Origin: Catenulispora sp. GP43
Lineage (GTDB): Bacteria > Actinomycetota > Actinomycetes > Streptomycetales > Catenulisporaceae
Assembly: GCF_041260665.1 (NCBI RefSeq)
Contig: NZ_JBGCCT010000001.1
Location: forward strand, 124,001-188,000
DNA: 64,000 bases
Reading direction: 5' to 3'
Positions 17,769-26,300 of the stretch are shown here, in pieces (the first letter of the stretch is position 1; every line of letters starts with the position of its first letter). The position numbers and the translations under genes were made by a program. The notes beneath the pieces are model-generated. The model searched no databases. It was not told the DNA's origin and saw only the letters and a list, made by a program, of their open reading frames with translations.

Positions 17769-17849
17769 GCGCGGCGCATCCTGGTCATCCCGTGCCTAGG
17801 CATCGGGCGGTCCTGGATGGGCCGGCGCGATGAGCGGATCGTTGCGGGC

Positions 17850-18887
17850 ATGACGAACGAGAGCGCGAATCAGATCCCGGACACCGTCCGGCTCGGCGCC
17901 ACCGACCTGACCATCTCCCGCGTCGGCTTCGGCAGCTGGGCCGTCTCCGGCAGCGGCTGGGCCTACAGCTGGGGCGCCACCGACGACGCCGAGTCCGTCG
18001 CCGCGATCCGGCACGCGATCGACTCCGGCGTCAACTGGATCGACACCGCCGCGGTCTACGGCCTGGGCCACTCCGAGGAGCTGGTCGGCAAGGCCGTCTC
18101 GGCCTACTCCGAAGCCGACCGCCCCTACATCTTCACCAAGGTCGGCCTGGTCTGGGACCCGGAGGACCCGAAGGGCGCGCCGATCCGCACCATGGAGCCG
18201 GCCAGCGTCCGCCGCGAGCTGGAGGACTCGCTGCGCCGCCTCGGCGTGGAACGCGTCGACCTCTACCAGGTGCACTGGCCGGACACCGGCGAGGCCTTCG
18301 TCTACGGCGCCGAGGAAGGCGGCGCGGTCTCCCCGAACCACACGCCGCTGGAGGAGTACTGGCAGCTGATGGCCGACCTGAAGGCCGAGGGCAAGATCCG
18401 CGCCATCGCCTTGTCCAACCACGACGCCGCGCAGCTGACCGTCGCGGAATCCATCGCGCACGTCGACGCCATCCAGCCGCCGTTCTCTGCCGTCAACCGC
18501 TCGGCGGCGGCGGACATCGCGTGGGCCAGGGAACACGACACCGGCGTCATCGTGTATTCGCCGCTCCAGTCCGGCCTGCTCACCGGCGCCTTCTCCGCCG
18601 AGCGCGTCGCGAACCTGCCGGCCGAGGACTGGCGCCGCACCAGCCCGGACTACACCACCGGCCTGGAGGCGAACCTGCGCATCGCCGACGCGTTCAAACC
18701 GATCGCGGCGCGCCACGGGGTGAGCGTCGCCGAGGCCGTCATCGCCTGGACGCTGGCCTGGCCGGGGGTCACCGGCGCGATCGTCGGGGCGCGGAACGCC
18801 GCGCAGGTGGACGGCTGGGCGAAGGCCGGCGCGGTGCGGCTGACCGCGCAGGACCTGGCCGAGGTCGCCGAGGCGATCGGTCTGTGA
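17850..18887 (+). CDS. Aldo/keto reductase
   Basis: A 345-aa NADPH-dependent AKR. The TIM-barrel signature holds Asp and the catalytic Tyr in NWIDTAAVYGLGHSEELVG, then Lys in YIFTKVGLVW and His in LYQVHWPDTGEAF. The C-terminal nucleotide-binding part includes ITGAIVGARNAAQ-like sequence (VTGAIVGARNAAQV). ATG 17850 is chosen, and the open frame reaches GTG-type codons from 17817. It is divergent from the MmyB-like regulator with only about 80 bp between them, which suggests local control. The substrate is unknown. Confidence 0.88.
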   Translation: MTNESANQIPDTVRLGATDLTISRVGFGSWAVSGSGWAYSWGATDDAESVAAIRHAIDSGVNWIDTAAVYGLGHSEELVGKAVSAYSEADRPYIFTKVGLVWDPEDPKGAPIRTMEPASVRRELEDSLRRLGVERVDLYQVHWPDTGEAFVYGAEEGGAVSPNHTPLEEYWQLMADLKAEGKIRAIALSNHDAAQLTVAESIAHVDAIQPPFSAVNRSAAADIAWAREHDTGVIVYSPLQSGLLTGAFSAERVANLPAEDWRRTSPDYTTGLEANLRIADAFKPIAARHGVSVAEAVIAWTLAWPGVTGAIVGARNAAQVDGWAKAGAVRLTAQDLAEVAEAIGL

Positions 18888-18925
18888 CCGGGCCCGCGGC
18901 CCCGGCCACCGTCCGCGGCCGGGGC

Positions 18926-18931
18926 TATCGT
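18926..18931 (+). promoter_or_regulatory. -10 element of a leaderless gene
   Basis: TATCGT, 6 nt before the ATG of the GNAT gene at 18938, with no ribosome-binding site. Confidence 0.5.
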
Positions 18932-18937
18932 GCGCCT

Positions 18938-19549
18938 ATGACGGAGTCCACGACCATCACCGTCGTCCCGGCGAACCAAGCCTCGGCAGCGGACCTGCGC
19001 ACGGTCTTCGGCGAGCGCGGCGTGCCCTACGACTGCCAGTGCCAGTGGTTCAAGTCCCCTGCCAAGGAGTGGCGCTCCATGCCGCAGGAGGAGAAGGAGG
19101 CCCGCCTGCGGGACCAGACCCGCTGCGGCGAACCGGAGTCCGGGACCACCAGCGGCCTGGTCGCCTACCTCGGCGGCGAGCCGGTCGGCTGGTGCGCGGT
19201 GGAGCCCCGAACGGCGTATCCGCGGCTGCGGGGCATGAAAGTGCCGTGGACCGGCCGCGACGAGGACCGGGACGACCCCGCTGTCTGGGCGATCACCTGC
19301 TTCGTGGTCCGCACCGGCCACCGCCGCCGCGGCGTGAGCCGGGCGCTGACCGAGGCCGCGGTCGGCTTCGCCCGCGAGCGCGGGGCGACCGCCGTCGAGG
19401 GCTACTCGCTGATCACCGAGCCCGGCAGGGAGGTCGTGTGGGGCGAGCTGTTCGTCGGGGCGCGGAGCACTTACGAGGCCTGCGGTTTCCGTGAGGTGAG
19501 CAGCCCGACACCCCGGCGCCGGGTGATGCGGATCGACTTCGAGCGGTGA
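18938..19549 (+). CDS. GNAT-family N-acetyltransferase
   Basis: A 203-aa acetyltransferase. The acetyl-CoA pyrophosphate loop is VVRTGHRRRGVSRALTEAAVGFA, preceded by the beta-strand WAITCFVV. The N-terminal CQCQWFK...W pattern places it in a group of cysteine-containing GNATs common in actinobacteria with unknown substrates. The C-terminal YEACGFREV matches the family's last strand. ATG 18938 has a TANNNT box 6 nt upstream. It appears monocistronic. Confidence 0.83.
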   Translation: MTESTTITVVPANQASAADLRTVFGERGVPYDCQCQWFKSPAKEWRSMPQEEKEARLRDQTRCGEPESGTTSGLVAYLGGEPVGWCAVEPRTAYPRLRGMKVPWTGRDEDRDDPAVWAITCFVVRTGHRRRGVSRALTEAAVGFARERGATAVEGYSLITEPGREVVWGELFVGARSTYEACGFREVSSPTPRRRVMRIDFER

Positions 19550-19628
19550 GGCGACCCTTGCGCGAGCCGGGGCGGGGCGGAAAGCTACTGGCACGTAACT
19601 TCGCCCCAGTCCGCCCGAACCCCCACAG

Positions 19629-21308
19629 GTGACCGTCGTGACCGAAGCACAGCCCGAAAGCCCGCAACCGCTGCACGGCGGCCAGATCTCCGTCGAGGTG
19701 GCCCGAGCGCACGGCGTCCAGACCATGTTCACGCTCTCGGGCGGACACGTCTTCTCGCTCTACGACGGCGCGGTGAAGGCCGACCCGCCGATGCCGATCC
19801 TGGACGTCCGGCACGAGCAGACCGCCGTCTTCGCCGCCGAGGCCACCGCCAAGCTGACCCGCAAGCCGGGCCTGGCGGTCCTGACCGCCGGCCCCGGCAT
19901 CACCAACGGCGTCTCGGCGGTGACCACCGCGCACTTCAACGGCTCCCCGGTGGTCGTGCTCGGCGGCCGGGCCGCGGACTCCAACTGGGGCAAGGGCGCG
20001 CTGCAGGAGCTGGACCACCCGCCGCTGCTGGCCCCGGTGACCAAGCGCTCGGCGACCGTGCACACCACCGCGGCGCTGGCCGCGGACCTCGACGACGCCT
20101 TCACGCTCGCCGACGCCCCGCACCGCGGACCGGTCTTCCTCGACCTGTCCCTGGAGGCGGCCTTCGACGTCGACGCCGAGCCGCTGCCGACGGTCGGGCC
20201 GCGCCGGGCCCTCGTCCCGGACGCCGACGCGCTGGCGGCCATCGGCGAGCTGCTCGCGCGCGCCGCCAAACCGGTGCTGGTGCTGGGATCCGATGTCTGG
20301 ATGGACCACGCCGACGCCGCCGCGCTGGCGTTCGCCGAGGAAACCGGGGTCCCAGTCATCACCAACGGCATGGGCCGCGGCATCCTGCCGCGCGGGCACC
20401 GCCAGCTAGTCACCCGGGCCCGCTCGGCCGCGTTCGGCGGCACGGACCTGGTGATCGTCGTGGGCACCCCGCTGGACTTCCGCCTGGGCTACGGACTGTT
20501 CGGCGGCCGGGACGGCAGCCCGCTCGCGCCGGTGGTGCACGTCGTGGACTCCCCCGGGCAGCTGAGCGGCCACCTCGGCCTGGCCGCGAGCGCCGCCGGC
20601 GATCTGACCGCGGCCTTCGAGGGCATCGCGGAGTCCTGGCGCAAGGCCGCCAAGCCGGGCGCCTACGCGGACTGGCTGTCCGCCCTGCAGGACAAGGCCG
20701 CCGCGGCCATCGCGGCCGACCGGGACCTGCTGACCGCCGCCTCCGACCCGATCCACCCGGCACGGATCTACGGCGAGCTGCTGCCGCGGCTGGCCGACGA
20801 CGCGGTGGTGATCGGCGACGGCGGCGACTTCGTGTCCTTCGCCGGCCGCTTCGTGGAGCCCGGCCGCGCCGGCTGCTGGCTGGACCCGGGCCCCTACGGC
20901 TGTCTGGGCACCGGCCTGGGCTACGCGATCGCCGCCCGGCTGGCGCGGCCGACGTCGCAGGTGGTGCTGTTGTTCGGGGACGGCGCGGCCGGCTTCTCGC
21001 TGATGGACGTGGACACCCTGGTGCGGCACGGGCTTCCGGTCGTGATGGTGATGGGCAACAACGCGTGCTGGGGCCTGGAGAAGCACCCGATGCAGGCTTT
21101 GTACGGGTACGACGTCGCCGCGGATCTGAATCCTGATGCGCGCTACGACAAGGTGGTGCAGGCGCTCGGCGGCGGCGGGGAGTTCGTCACCGACCCGGCG
21201 CAGATCGGGCCGGCGCTGGACCGCGCCTTCGCCTCGGGCGTGCCGTACCTGGTCAACATCGCCACCGACCAGACCGTCGCGTATCCGCGATCGACCACGG
21301 GGCTGTGA
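19629..21308 (+). CDS. ThDP-dependent acetolactate-synthase-like enzyme
   Basis: A 559-aa three-domain ThDP enzyme. The catalytic Glu lies in DVRHEQTAVFAAEATAKL (about residue 64), the central domain is DUF-free Rossmann-like, and the ThDP/Mg motif begins GDGAAGFSLMD and ends MVMGNN. Relatives include acetolactate synthases and benzoylformate-type decarboxylases. No small regulatory subunit or other branched-chain gene is nearby, so it is probably not the housekeeping IlvB. GTG 19629 or GTG 19638 could start it, and AGGTGA precedes the latter. Confidence 0.82.
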   Translation: MTVVTEAQPESPQPLHGGQISVEVARAHGVQTMFTLSGGHVFSLYDGAVKADPPMPILDVRHEQTAVFAAEATAKLTRKPGLAVLTAGPGITNGVSAVTTAHFNGSPVVVLGGRAADSNWGKGALQELDHPPLLAPVTKRSATVHTTAALAADLDDAFTLADAPHRGPVFLDLSLEAAFDVDAEPLPTVGPRRALVPDADALAAIGELLARAAKPVLVLGSDVWMDHADAAALAFAEETGVPVITNGMGRGILPRGHRQLVTRARSAAFGGTDLVIVVGTPLDFRLGYGLFGGRDGSPLAPVVHVVDSPGQLSGHLGLAASAAGDLTAAFEGIAESWRKAAKPGAYADWLSALQDKAAAAIAADRDLLTAASDPIHPARIYGELLPRLADDAVVIGDGGDFVSFAGRFVEPGRAGCWLDPGPYGCLGTGLGYAIAARLARPTSQVVLLFGDGAAGFSLMDVDTLVRHGLPVVMVMGNNACWGLEKHPMQALYGYDVAADLNPDARYDKVVQALGGGGEFVTDPAQIGPALDRAFASGVPYLVNIATDQTVAYPRSTTGL

Positions 21309-21314
21309 GTTTTG

Positions 21315-21320
21315 TAGTCT
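21315..21320 (+). promoter_or_regulatory. -10 element of a leaderless gene
   Basis: TAGTCT, 7 nt before the GTG of the hypothetical gene at 21328, only 6 nt after the preceding stop codon, with no ribosome-binding site. Confidence 0.5.
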
Positions 21321-21327
21321 CCACCGC

Positions 21328-21987
21328 GTGACTGACTGGGTGACCATATCCTCGCTGGCCACCGCCGGGACCACGGTGATCCTGGCGGCGGCCACGCTGA
21401 AGTCGGTGCGCTCGGCCTCGCGGGCCGCGGCCGCCGCCGAACGGGCCGTGCTGGTGGGGCTGCGTCCGGTGCTGCTGTCCTCGCGGCTGACCGACCGCGA
21501 CGAGAAGATCTTCTGGGCCGACGACCACTGGGCGGTGGTCAGCGGCGGCCGCGGCTACGCCGAGATCGTGGACGGCAACATCTACTTCGCGATCTCGATC
21601 CGCAACGCCGGCGCGGGCTTGGCGGTCCTGCAGGGCTGGGCGGTCTCCGACGAGCGCAAGGGCCCGGAGGACCGCCACACGGCGCCCCAGGACTACCGCC
21701 GGATGATCCGCGACCTGTTCGTCCCGGCGCACGACGTCGGCTACTGGCACGCCGCGATCCGCCAGACCGACGACCCGCAGTACGACACGATGGCGGCGGC
21801 TATCAAGGAGCGGCGGGTGTTCACCGTCGAGGTCCTGTACAGCGACCACGAAGGCGGCCAGAGCAGCATCTGCCGGTTCGTCCTGCGGCCCCGCGAGAAG
21901 GACGGGAACCTCGCGGACTGGATCGTCGGCGTCGGCCGGCACTGGAACCTGGACCGGCCGGATCCGCGGGACCGGGAGTACGCCTGA
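21328..21987 (+). CDS. Hypothetical membrane-anchored protein
   Basis: A 219-aa protein whose first about 22 residues (VTISSLATAGTTVILAAATL) form a probable membrane helix. A basic stretch and a beta-rich domain with Ig-like strands (YFAISIRNAGAGLAVLQGW) follow. Proteins with this layout are widespread in actinomycetes with no known role. It starts at GTG 21328, 19 nt after the ThDP gene. The TAGTCT box suggests its own leaderless transcript. Its stop region CCTGAGCGCG is echoed 29 nt downstream. Confidence 0.7.
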   Translation: MTDWVTISSLATAGTTVILAAATLKSVRSASRAAAAAERAVLVGLRPVLLSSRLTDRDEKIFWADDHWAVVSGGRGYAEIVDGNIYFAISIRNAGAGLAVLQGWAVSDERKGPEDRHTAPQDYRRMIRDLFVPAHDVGYWHAAIRQTDDPQYDTMAAAIKERRVFTVEVLYSDHEGGQSSICRFVLRPREKDGNLADWIVGVGRHWNLDRPDPRDREYA

Positions 21988-22024
21988 GCGCGGGTATCCC
22001 TTTGATCACCGGCTGAGCGCGCAC

Positions 22025-22030
22025 TAGCGT
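22025..22030 (+). promoter_or_regulatory. -10 element of a leaderless gene
   Basis: TAGCGT, 7 nt before the ATG of the methyltransferase at 22038, with no ribosome-binding site. Confidence 0.5.
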
Positions 22031-22037
22031 CGGTGCC

Positions 22038-22868
22038 ATGAGCGCCGAGACCACCGCCCCGGATCCCGCGAACTGGCTGGAGTACAACCGCGCCAACTGG
22101 GACGAGCGGGTTCCGATCCACGTCGACGGCCGGTTCTACGACCTCGACTCCTTCGTCGCCGGGCGGGAGACGCTGGAGGACTTCGAGCTCGCCGAGGTCG
22201 GCGACGTGCGCGGCAAGCACCTGCTGCATCTGCAGAGCCACATCGGCACCGAGACGCTGGGCTGGGCCCGGCACGGCGCCGTGGTCACCGGACTGGACTT
22301 CTCGGCCCCGGCGACGGCGGCCGCGGCGGCACTGGCCGAGCGGATCGGCGTCACCGACTCGCGCTGGGTCACCTCGGACGTCCACCGGGCGGCCGAAGCG
22401 CTGGACGGCGAGCAGTTCGACGTCGTCTACACCGGCAAGGGCGCCCTGTGCTGGCTGCCGGACATCGAGCGGTGGGCGCGGGTGGCGGCATCGATGGTGA
22501 AACCGGGCGGGTTCCTGTACGTCTCGGAGTTCCACCCGTTCGGGAACACGCTGAGCGACGAGGACGGCCGCACGGTCGCCTACGACTACTTCGACCGCTC
22601 GCCCCAGGTGTGGGACGAGCCCGGGACGTACGCGGACCTCGAGGCCTCGACGCGGGAGAACGTGACCGTGGAGTTCAACCACGGGATCGGGGACATCGTC
22701 AGCGCCCTGATCGGCGCCGGACTGCGGCTGGAGTTCCTGCACGAGTACGAGATGACGCTGTTCCCGCGGTTCCGGGTGCTGGAGGAGCGGGACGGCACCT
22801 ACCGGCTGCCCGCGGGGATGCCCCGGGTGCCGTTGATGTTCTCGCTGCGGGCCGCCAAGGCGGCTTAG
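22038..22868 (+). CDS. Class I SAM-dependent methyltransferase
   Basis: A 276-aa protein with a methyltransferase-11-type core. Motif I is the atypical LLHLQSHIGTETLGWARHG, where SHIGT replaces the usual GxGxG, as in a known actinobacterial subgroup. Motif II is VVTGLDFSAPA, then FDVVYTGKGALCWLPDIERWARV and KPGGFLYVSEFHPF. A Trp/Tyr-rich N-terminus (WLEYNRANWDERVPIHV) is also typical of the group. The substrate is unknown. It ends convergent with the thioesterase, with no hairpin but a 15-nt direct repeat between them. Confidence 0.83.
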   Translation: MSAETTAPDPANWLEYNRANWDERVPIHVDGRFYDLDSFVAGRETLEDFELAEVGDVRGKHLLHLQSHIGTETLGWARHGAVVTGLDFSAPATAAAAALAERIGVTDSRWVTSDVHRAAEALDGEQFDVVYTGKGALCWLPDIERWARVAASMVKPGGFLYVSEFHPFGNTLSDEDGRTVAYDYFDRSPQVWDEPGTYADLEASTRENVTVEFNHGIGDIVSALIGAGLRLEFLHEYEMTLFPRFRVLEERDGTYRLPAGMPRVPLMFSLRAAKAA

Positions 22869-22885
22869 CGCTCTGAATTCATGGA

Positions 22886-22916
22886 GTCTGGGTCTGCGGG
22901 GTCTGGGTCTGCGGGG
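22886..22916. repeat. 15-nt tandem direct repeat abutting a stop codon
   Basis: GTCTGGGTCTGCGGG occurs twice in perfect tandem (22886-22900 and 22901-22915). The start of a third copy runs into the thioesterase stop codon at 22917. Confidence 0.85.
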
Positions 22917-23312
22917 TCAGAGCTTCGCCATGAACCGCTCGGCGTTGACGATGACCCGGGTGATCTCGCCCTCGCCGACCAGGCGGCCCTGGGCGTCGTG
23001 GGCGGCGATGGAGAAGCGCAGGAGCCGGTCGTCGCGGTGCGCGAGCTCGGCGGCGGCGGTGACGCTGCCGCCGACCGGGGTCGGGTAGACGTGGTCGAAG
23101 CGGATGCGCGTGCCGACCGTGGTCTGGCCCTCGGCCAGCAGCGGCTGGGCTGCCGCCACCGTCGCCTGCTCGGCCAGGGCCACGAGGCGCGGCGTGCCGA
23201 GGACCGGGAGGTCGCCGGAGCCGACGGCCTGCGCGGTGTCGGCGTCGGTGACGTTCAGGGTGATCTGCGCCCGGACGGGGGCGCCTTCGGCGGGGACGTG
23301 GGCTTCGGTCAC
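22917..23312 (-). CDS. Hotdog-fold thioesterase, FlK-like
   Basis: A 131-aa thioesterase-superfamily protein. A family-like core holds Glu in TPRLVALAEQATVAAAQPLL and His in IRFDHVYPTPVGGSVTAAAEL, positions equivalent to the Glu/His of fluoroacetyl-CoA thioesterase. The C-terminus is GEGEITRVIVNAERFMAKL. GTG 23312 overlaps the cydDC stop by 4 nt, so it is translated as the last gene of the cyd operon. Housekeeping acyl-CoA cleavage is more likely than fluoroacetate resistance. Any link to cytochrome bd is inferred only from the coupling. Confidence 0.8.
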   Translation of the reverse strand: MTEAHVPAEGAPVRAQITLNVTDADTAQAVGSGDLPVLGTPRLVALAEQATVAAAQPLLAEGQTTVGTRIRFDHVYPTPVGGSVTAAAELAHRDDRLLRFSIAAHDAQGRLVGEGEITRVIVNAERFMAKL

Positions 23313-26300
23313 GCGTAGACCCTACACAGGCTGTGGAAGACGCCCTGCTTGCGCATCAGCTCGGCCCACGTGCCGCGCTCGACCACGCGGCCGCCGTCGA
23401 GCACGACGATCTCGTCGACCGCCTCCAGCCCGCCCAGCCGGTGGGTGACCAGGAGCAGGGTCTTCGGCAACGCGAGGAGATCGCGCATCAGGGCGTCGGC
23501 GGTGGCCGGGTCGAGATGCTCGGTGGGCTCGTCCAGGAGCAGGACCGGGAAGTCGGCCAGCAGCGCCCGGGCCAGCGCCAGCCGGCGGTGCTGGCCGCCG
23601 GACAGGCGCGCGCCGTGCTCGCCGACGAAGGTGTCCAGGCCGGCGGGCAGGGTGCGGACCCAGTCGGCGAGGCGGGCTTGGGCGAGGGCGTCCTCGAGGT
23701 CTGCTTCGATGGCGTGCGGACGCGCCAGGCGGAGGTTCTCACGCAGGGTGCTGTCGAAGACGTGGGCGTCCTGCGCGCACAGGCCGACAACGCGGCGCAC
23801 GTCCTCGGAGCGCAGGTCGGTGACCGGGACCCCGCCGAGGGCGATGGCACCCGGGGACGCGGGATCGACGAAGCGGAGCAGGGCGCTGATGAGGGTCGTC
23901 TTGCCCGATCCGCTGGGTCCGACGACGGCGACCTTGCGGCCGGGCGCGAGGTCGAGGTCGAGGCCGCGCAGGGCGGGCTCGGCGCGGCCGGGCCAGGTGA
24001 CGCGGAGGTCGCGGACGCGGAGGGCATGGTCGGACGGGAGCTCGCACGGGGCTGCGGGCTCACGGACGGCGTCGGGCGCGGCCAGGACTTCGCGGACGCG
24101 GTGCTCGGCGGCTCGGGCGCGACGGAGGTGCTGGAGGGCCTGAGGGAGGGCTGCGGTGGCTTCGAGGAGGGCCAGCGGGGTGAGCGTGAGGACGGCCAGG
24201 AGGGTGGCGGGGAGGTGGCGCGCGGACCCGCCCCCGTGCAGCGCCTCCAGCCCCGCGTAGGCGGCGGCCCAGACCGTCGCGCCGGTCGCGAGGATCGTGA
24301 GCGCCGCGCCGAGGCCCCGGGCGGCGGCTGAGCGGCGTTCGGCGTCGGTGACGGCGCGGTCGGCGGCCCGGACGCGGGCCAGGCGGGGCCCGGTGGCGTC
24401 GGCGGCGATCAGGTCGGGGGCGCCGCGCAGCAGGTCGTGGAGCTCGGTGGCGAGACGGCCTCTGGCGGGGGCGAGGTGTCGGTCAGCCTTGGCGGAGGTG
24501 CGGGAGGCCGCGAGCGGGATCGCGACGCCGGTGGCGAGCAGGCCGAGTGCTGTGACCGCCGCGACGCTCGGCAGCACCGCCGCCAGCGCCGCGACGCCGA
24601 GGCTGCCGACCACCGCCGCCGCGGCCGCCGGGATCACGAAGCGGACGTAGCGGTCCTGGACCGCGTCGACGTCGGCGACGAAGCGGGCCAGCAGTTCGCC
24701 GCGCCGTCGCCCGGGCGCCTGGCGGCAGAGGCGGTCGTAGGTGCGCGCACGGAGGGTGGCCAGGATGCGGAAGGCGGCATCGTGCGCGACGAGGCGTTCG
24801 GCGTAGCGGAACACGGCGCGGCCGATGCCGAGGGCCCGGACCGCGGTGATGGCGATCATCAGGTCGAAGATCGGCGGACGCTGCGCCGCCCGCGAGATGA
24901 GCCATGCCGAGGTGGCCGCCAGTCCGGTCGCGGCGGCGAAGGCGGCGGCGCCGAGGGCCGCGGCGAGGGCGAGGCGGGCGGTGGGGTGGCGGTCGGCGGT
25001 GGCATGGTCGGCGGCGGCATGGTCGGCGGCGGGGGCGGCGCTGTTGCCCTCGGCGGCGGGGCGGTCGGGGTCGCCCGCGGAAGCCGTTCGCTCATCCGGC
25101 CGAATCCGAACCCGGACTTCCTCGACAGGACCTTGACAGGGCGCAGAATTGTCAAGATTGTTGTTTTTAAGGCGGTGTGCCCCCTGGGTGGGCGGGGTCT
25201 CTTCCGGATCGCGATCGCCCACCCCCGCCGAGTGCCCCGACCGCCCGACCACCACCACCCGATCCGCCACCTCCAACAGCGCCGCGCGGTGCGCCACCAC
25301 GAGCGCGGTTCGGCCGGCGGTCAGGCGGCGGATGCCGGCCACCACCTCGGCTTCGACGGCGGCGTCCAGCGACGCCGTGGGCTCGTCGAGCAGCACCACC
25401 GGGCGGTCGGCCAGGAAGGCCCGGGCGATGCCGAGGCGCTGGCGCTGGCCCGCCGACAGGCCGTGGCCGCCTTCGCCGACGCGGGCTGACAGCCCTCCGG
25501 GGAGCGCCGCGACGAAGTCCGATGCCGCCGCCGCTCGCAGGGCCGCCCAGACCGCCGCGTCCGGTGCGTCCGGGCGGGCCAGGCGCACGTTCTCCGCCAC
25601 CGTCCCCGCGAACAGGTACGGGTGCTGCGGCAGCCACGCCGCCGGCGCGCCGGCCGCCGCCGTCCCCGACTCCGCCTCCACGAAGCCCAGCAGGGCCTTC
25701 AGCACCGTCGACTTGCCCGCGCCCGACGCTCCGACCAGCGCCACGCACTCCCCCGGCGCCACCGTCAGTGAGAAGTCCGACAAGGCCGGCTCCGTGCGGC
25801 CCGGGTACCGGACCGTCAATCCCTTGATCTCAATGCCGGCGGAGGGCGTCGAGACCCGCGGGCTCGGGACCGGCGGCACCGCCTCCAGGACCTCCAAGAC
25901 CTCCGCCGCGGCCGCCTTCCCCTCCGCGCTCGCGTGGTAGAACGCCCCCACCTGCCTCAGCGGCCAATACGCCTCCGGCGCCAGGATCAGCACCAGCAGC
26001 CCCGTGCGCAGGTCCAGCGTCCCGGCGACCAGGCGCAGGCCCACGCCGACCGCGGCCATCGCCACCGCGATCGTCGACGCCAGCTCCAGCACCAGCGAGG
26101 ACAGGAACGCCAGCCGCAGCGTCCGCAGCGTCGCCGCGCGGTCCTCTTCCGTCGCGCGCCGGATCGCGGCCGCCTGGGCCCGGGCCCGGCCGAAGACCAG
26201 CAGGTCCGGCAGGCCCGCGACCACGTCCAGGAAGTGGCCGGCCAGCACGTCCAGGGCCCGGCGGCGGCGCTCCACGTGGGTGCGCGTGGCCATGCCGACC

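Noticed and set aside
22917-23312. Specific fluoroacetate resistance gene
   Set aside because: Only the hotdog fold and general catalytic positions can be seen, and the context is a respiratory operon.
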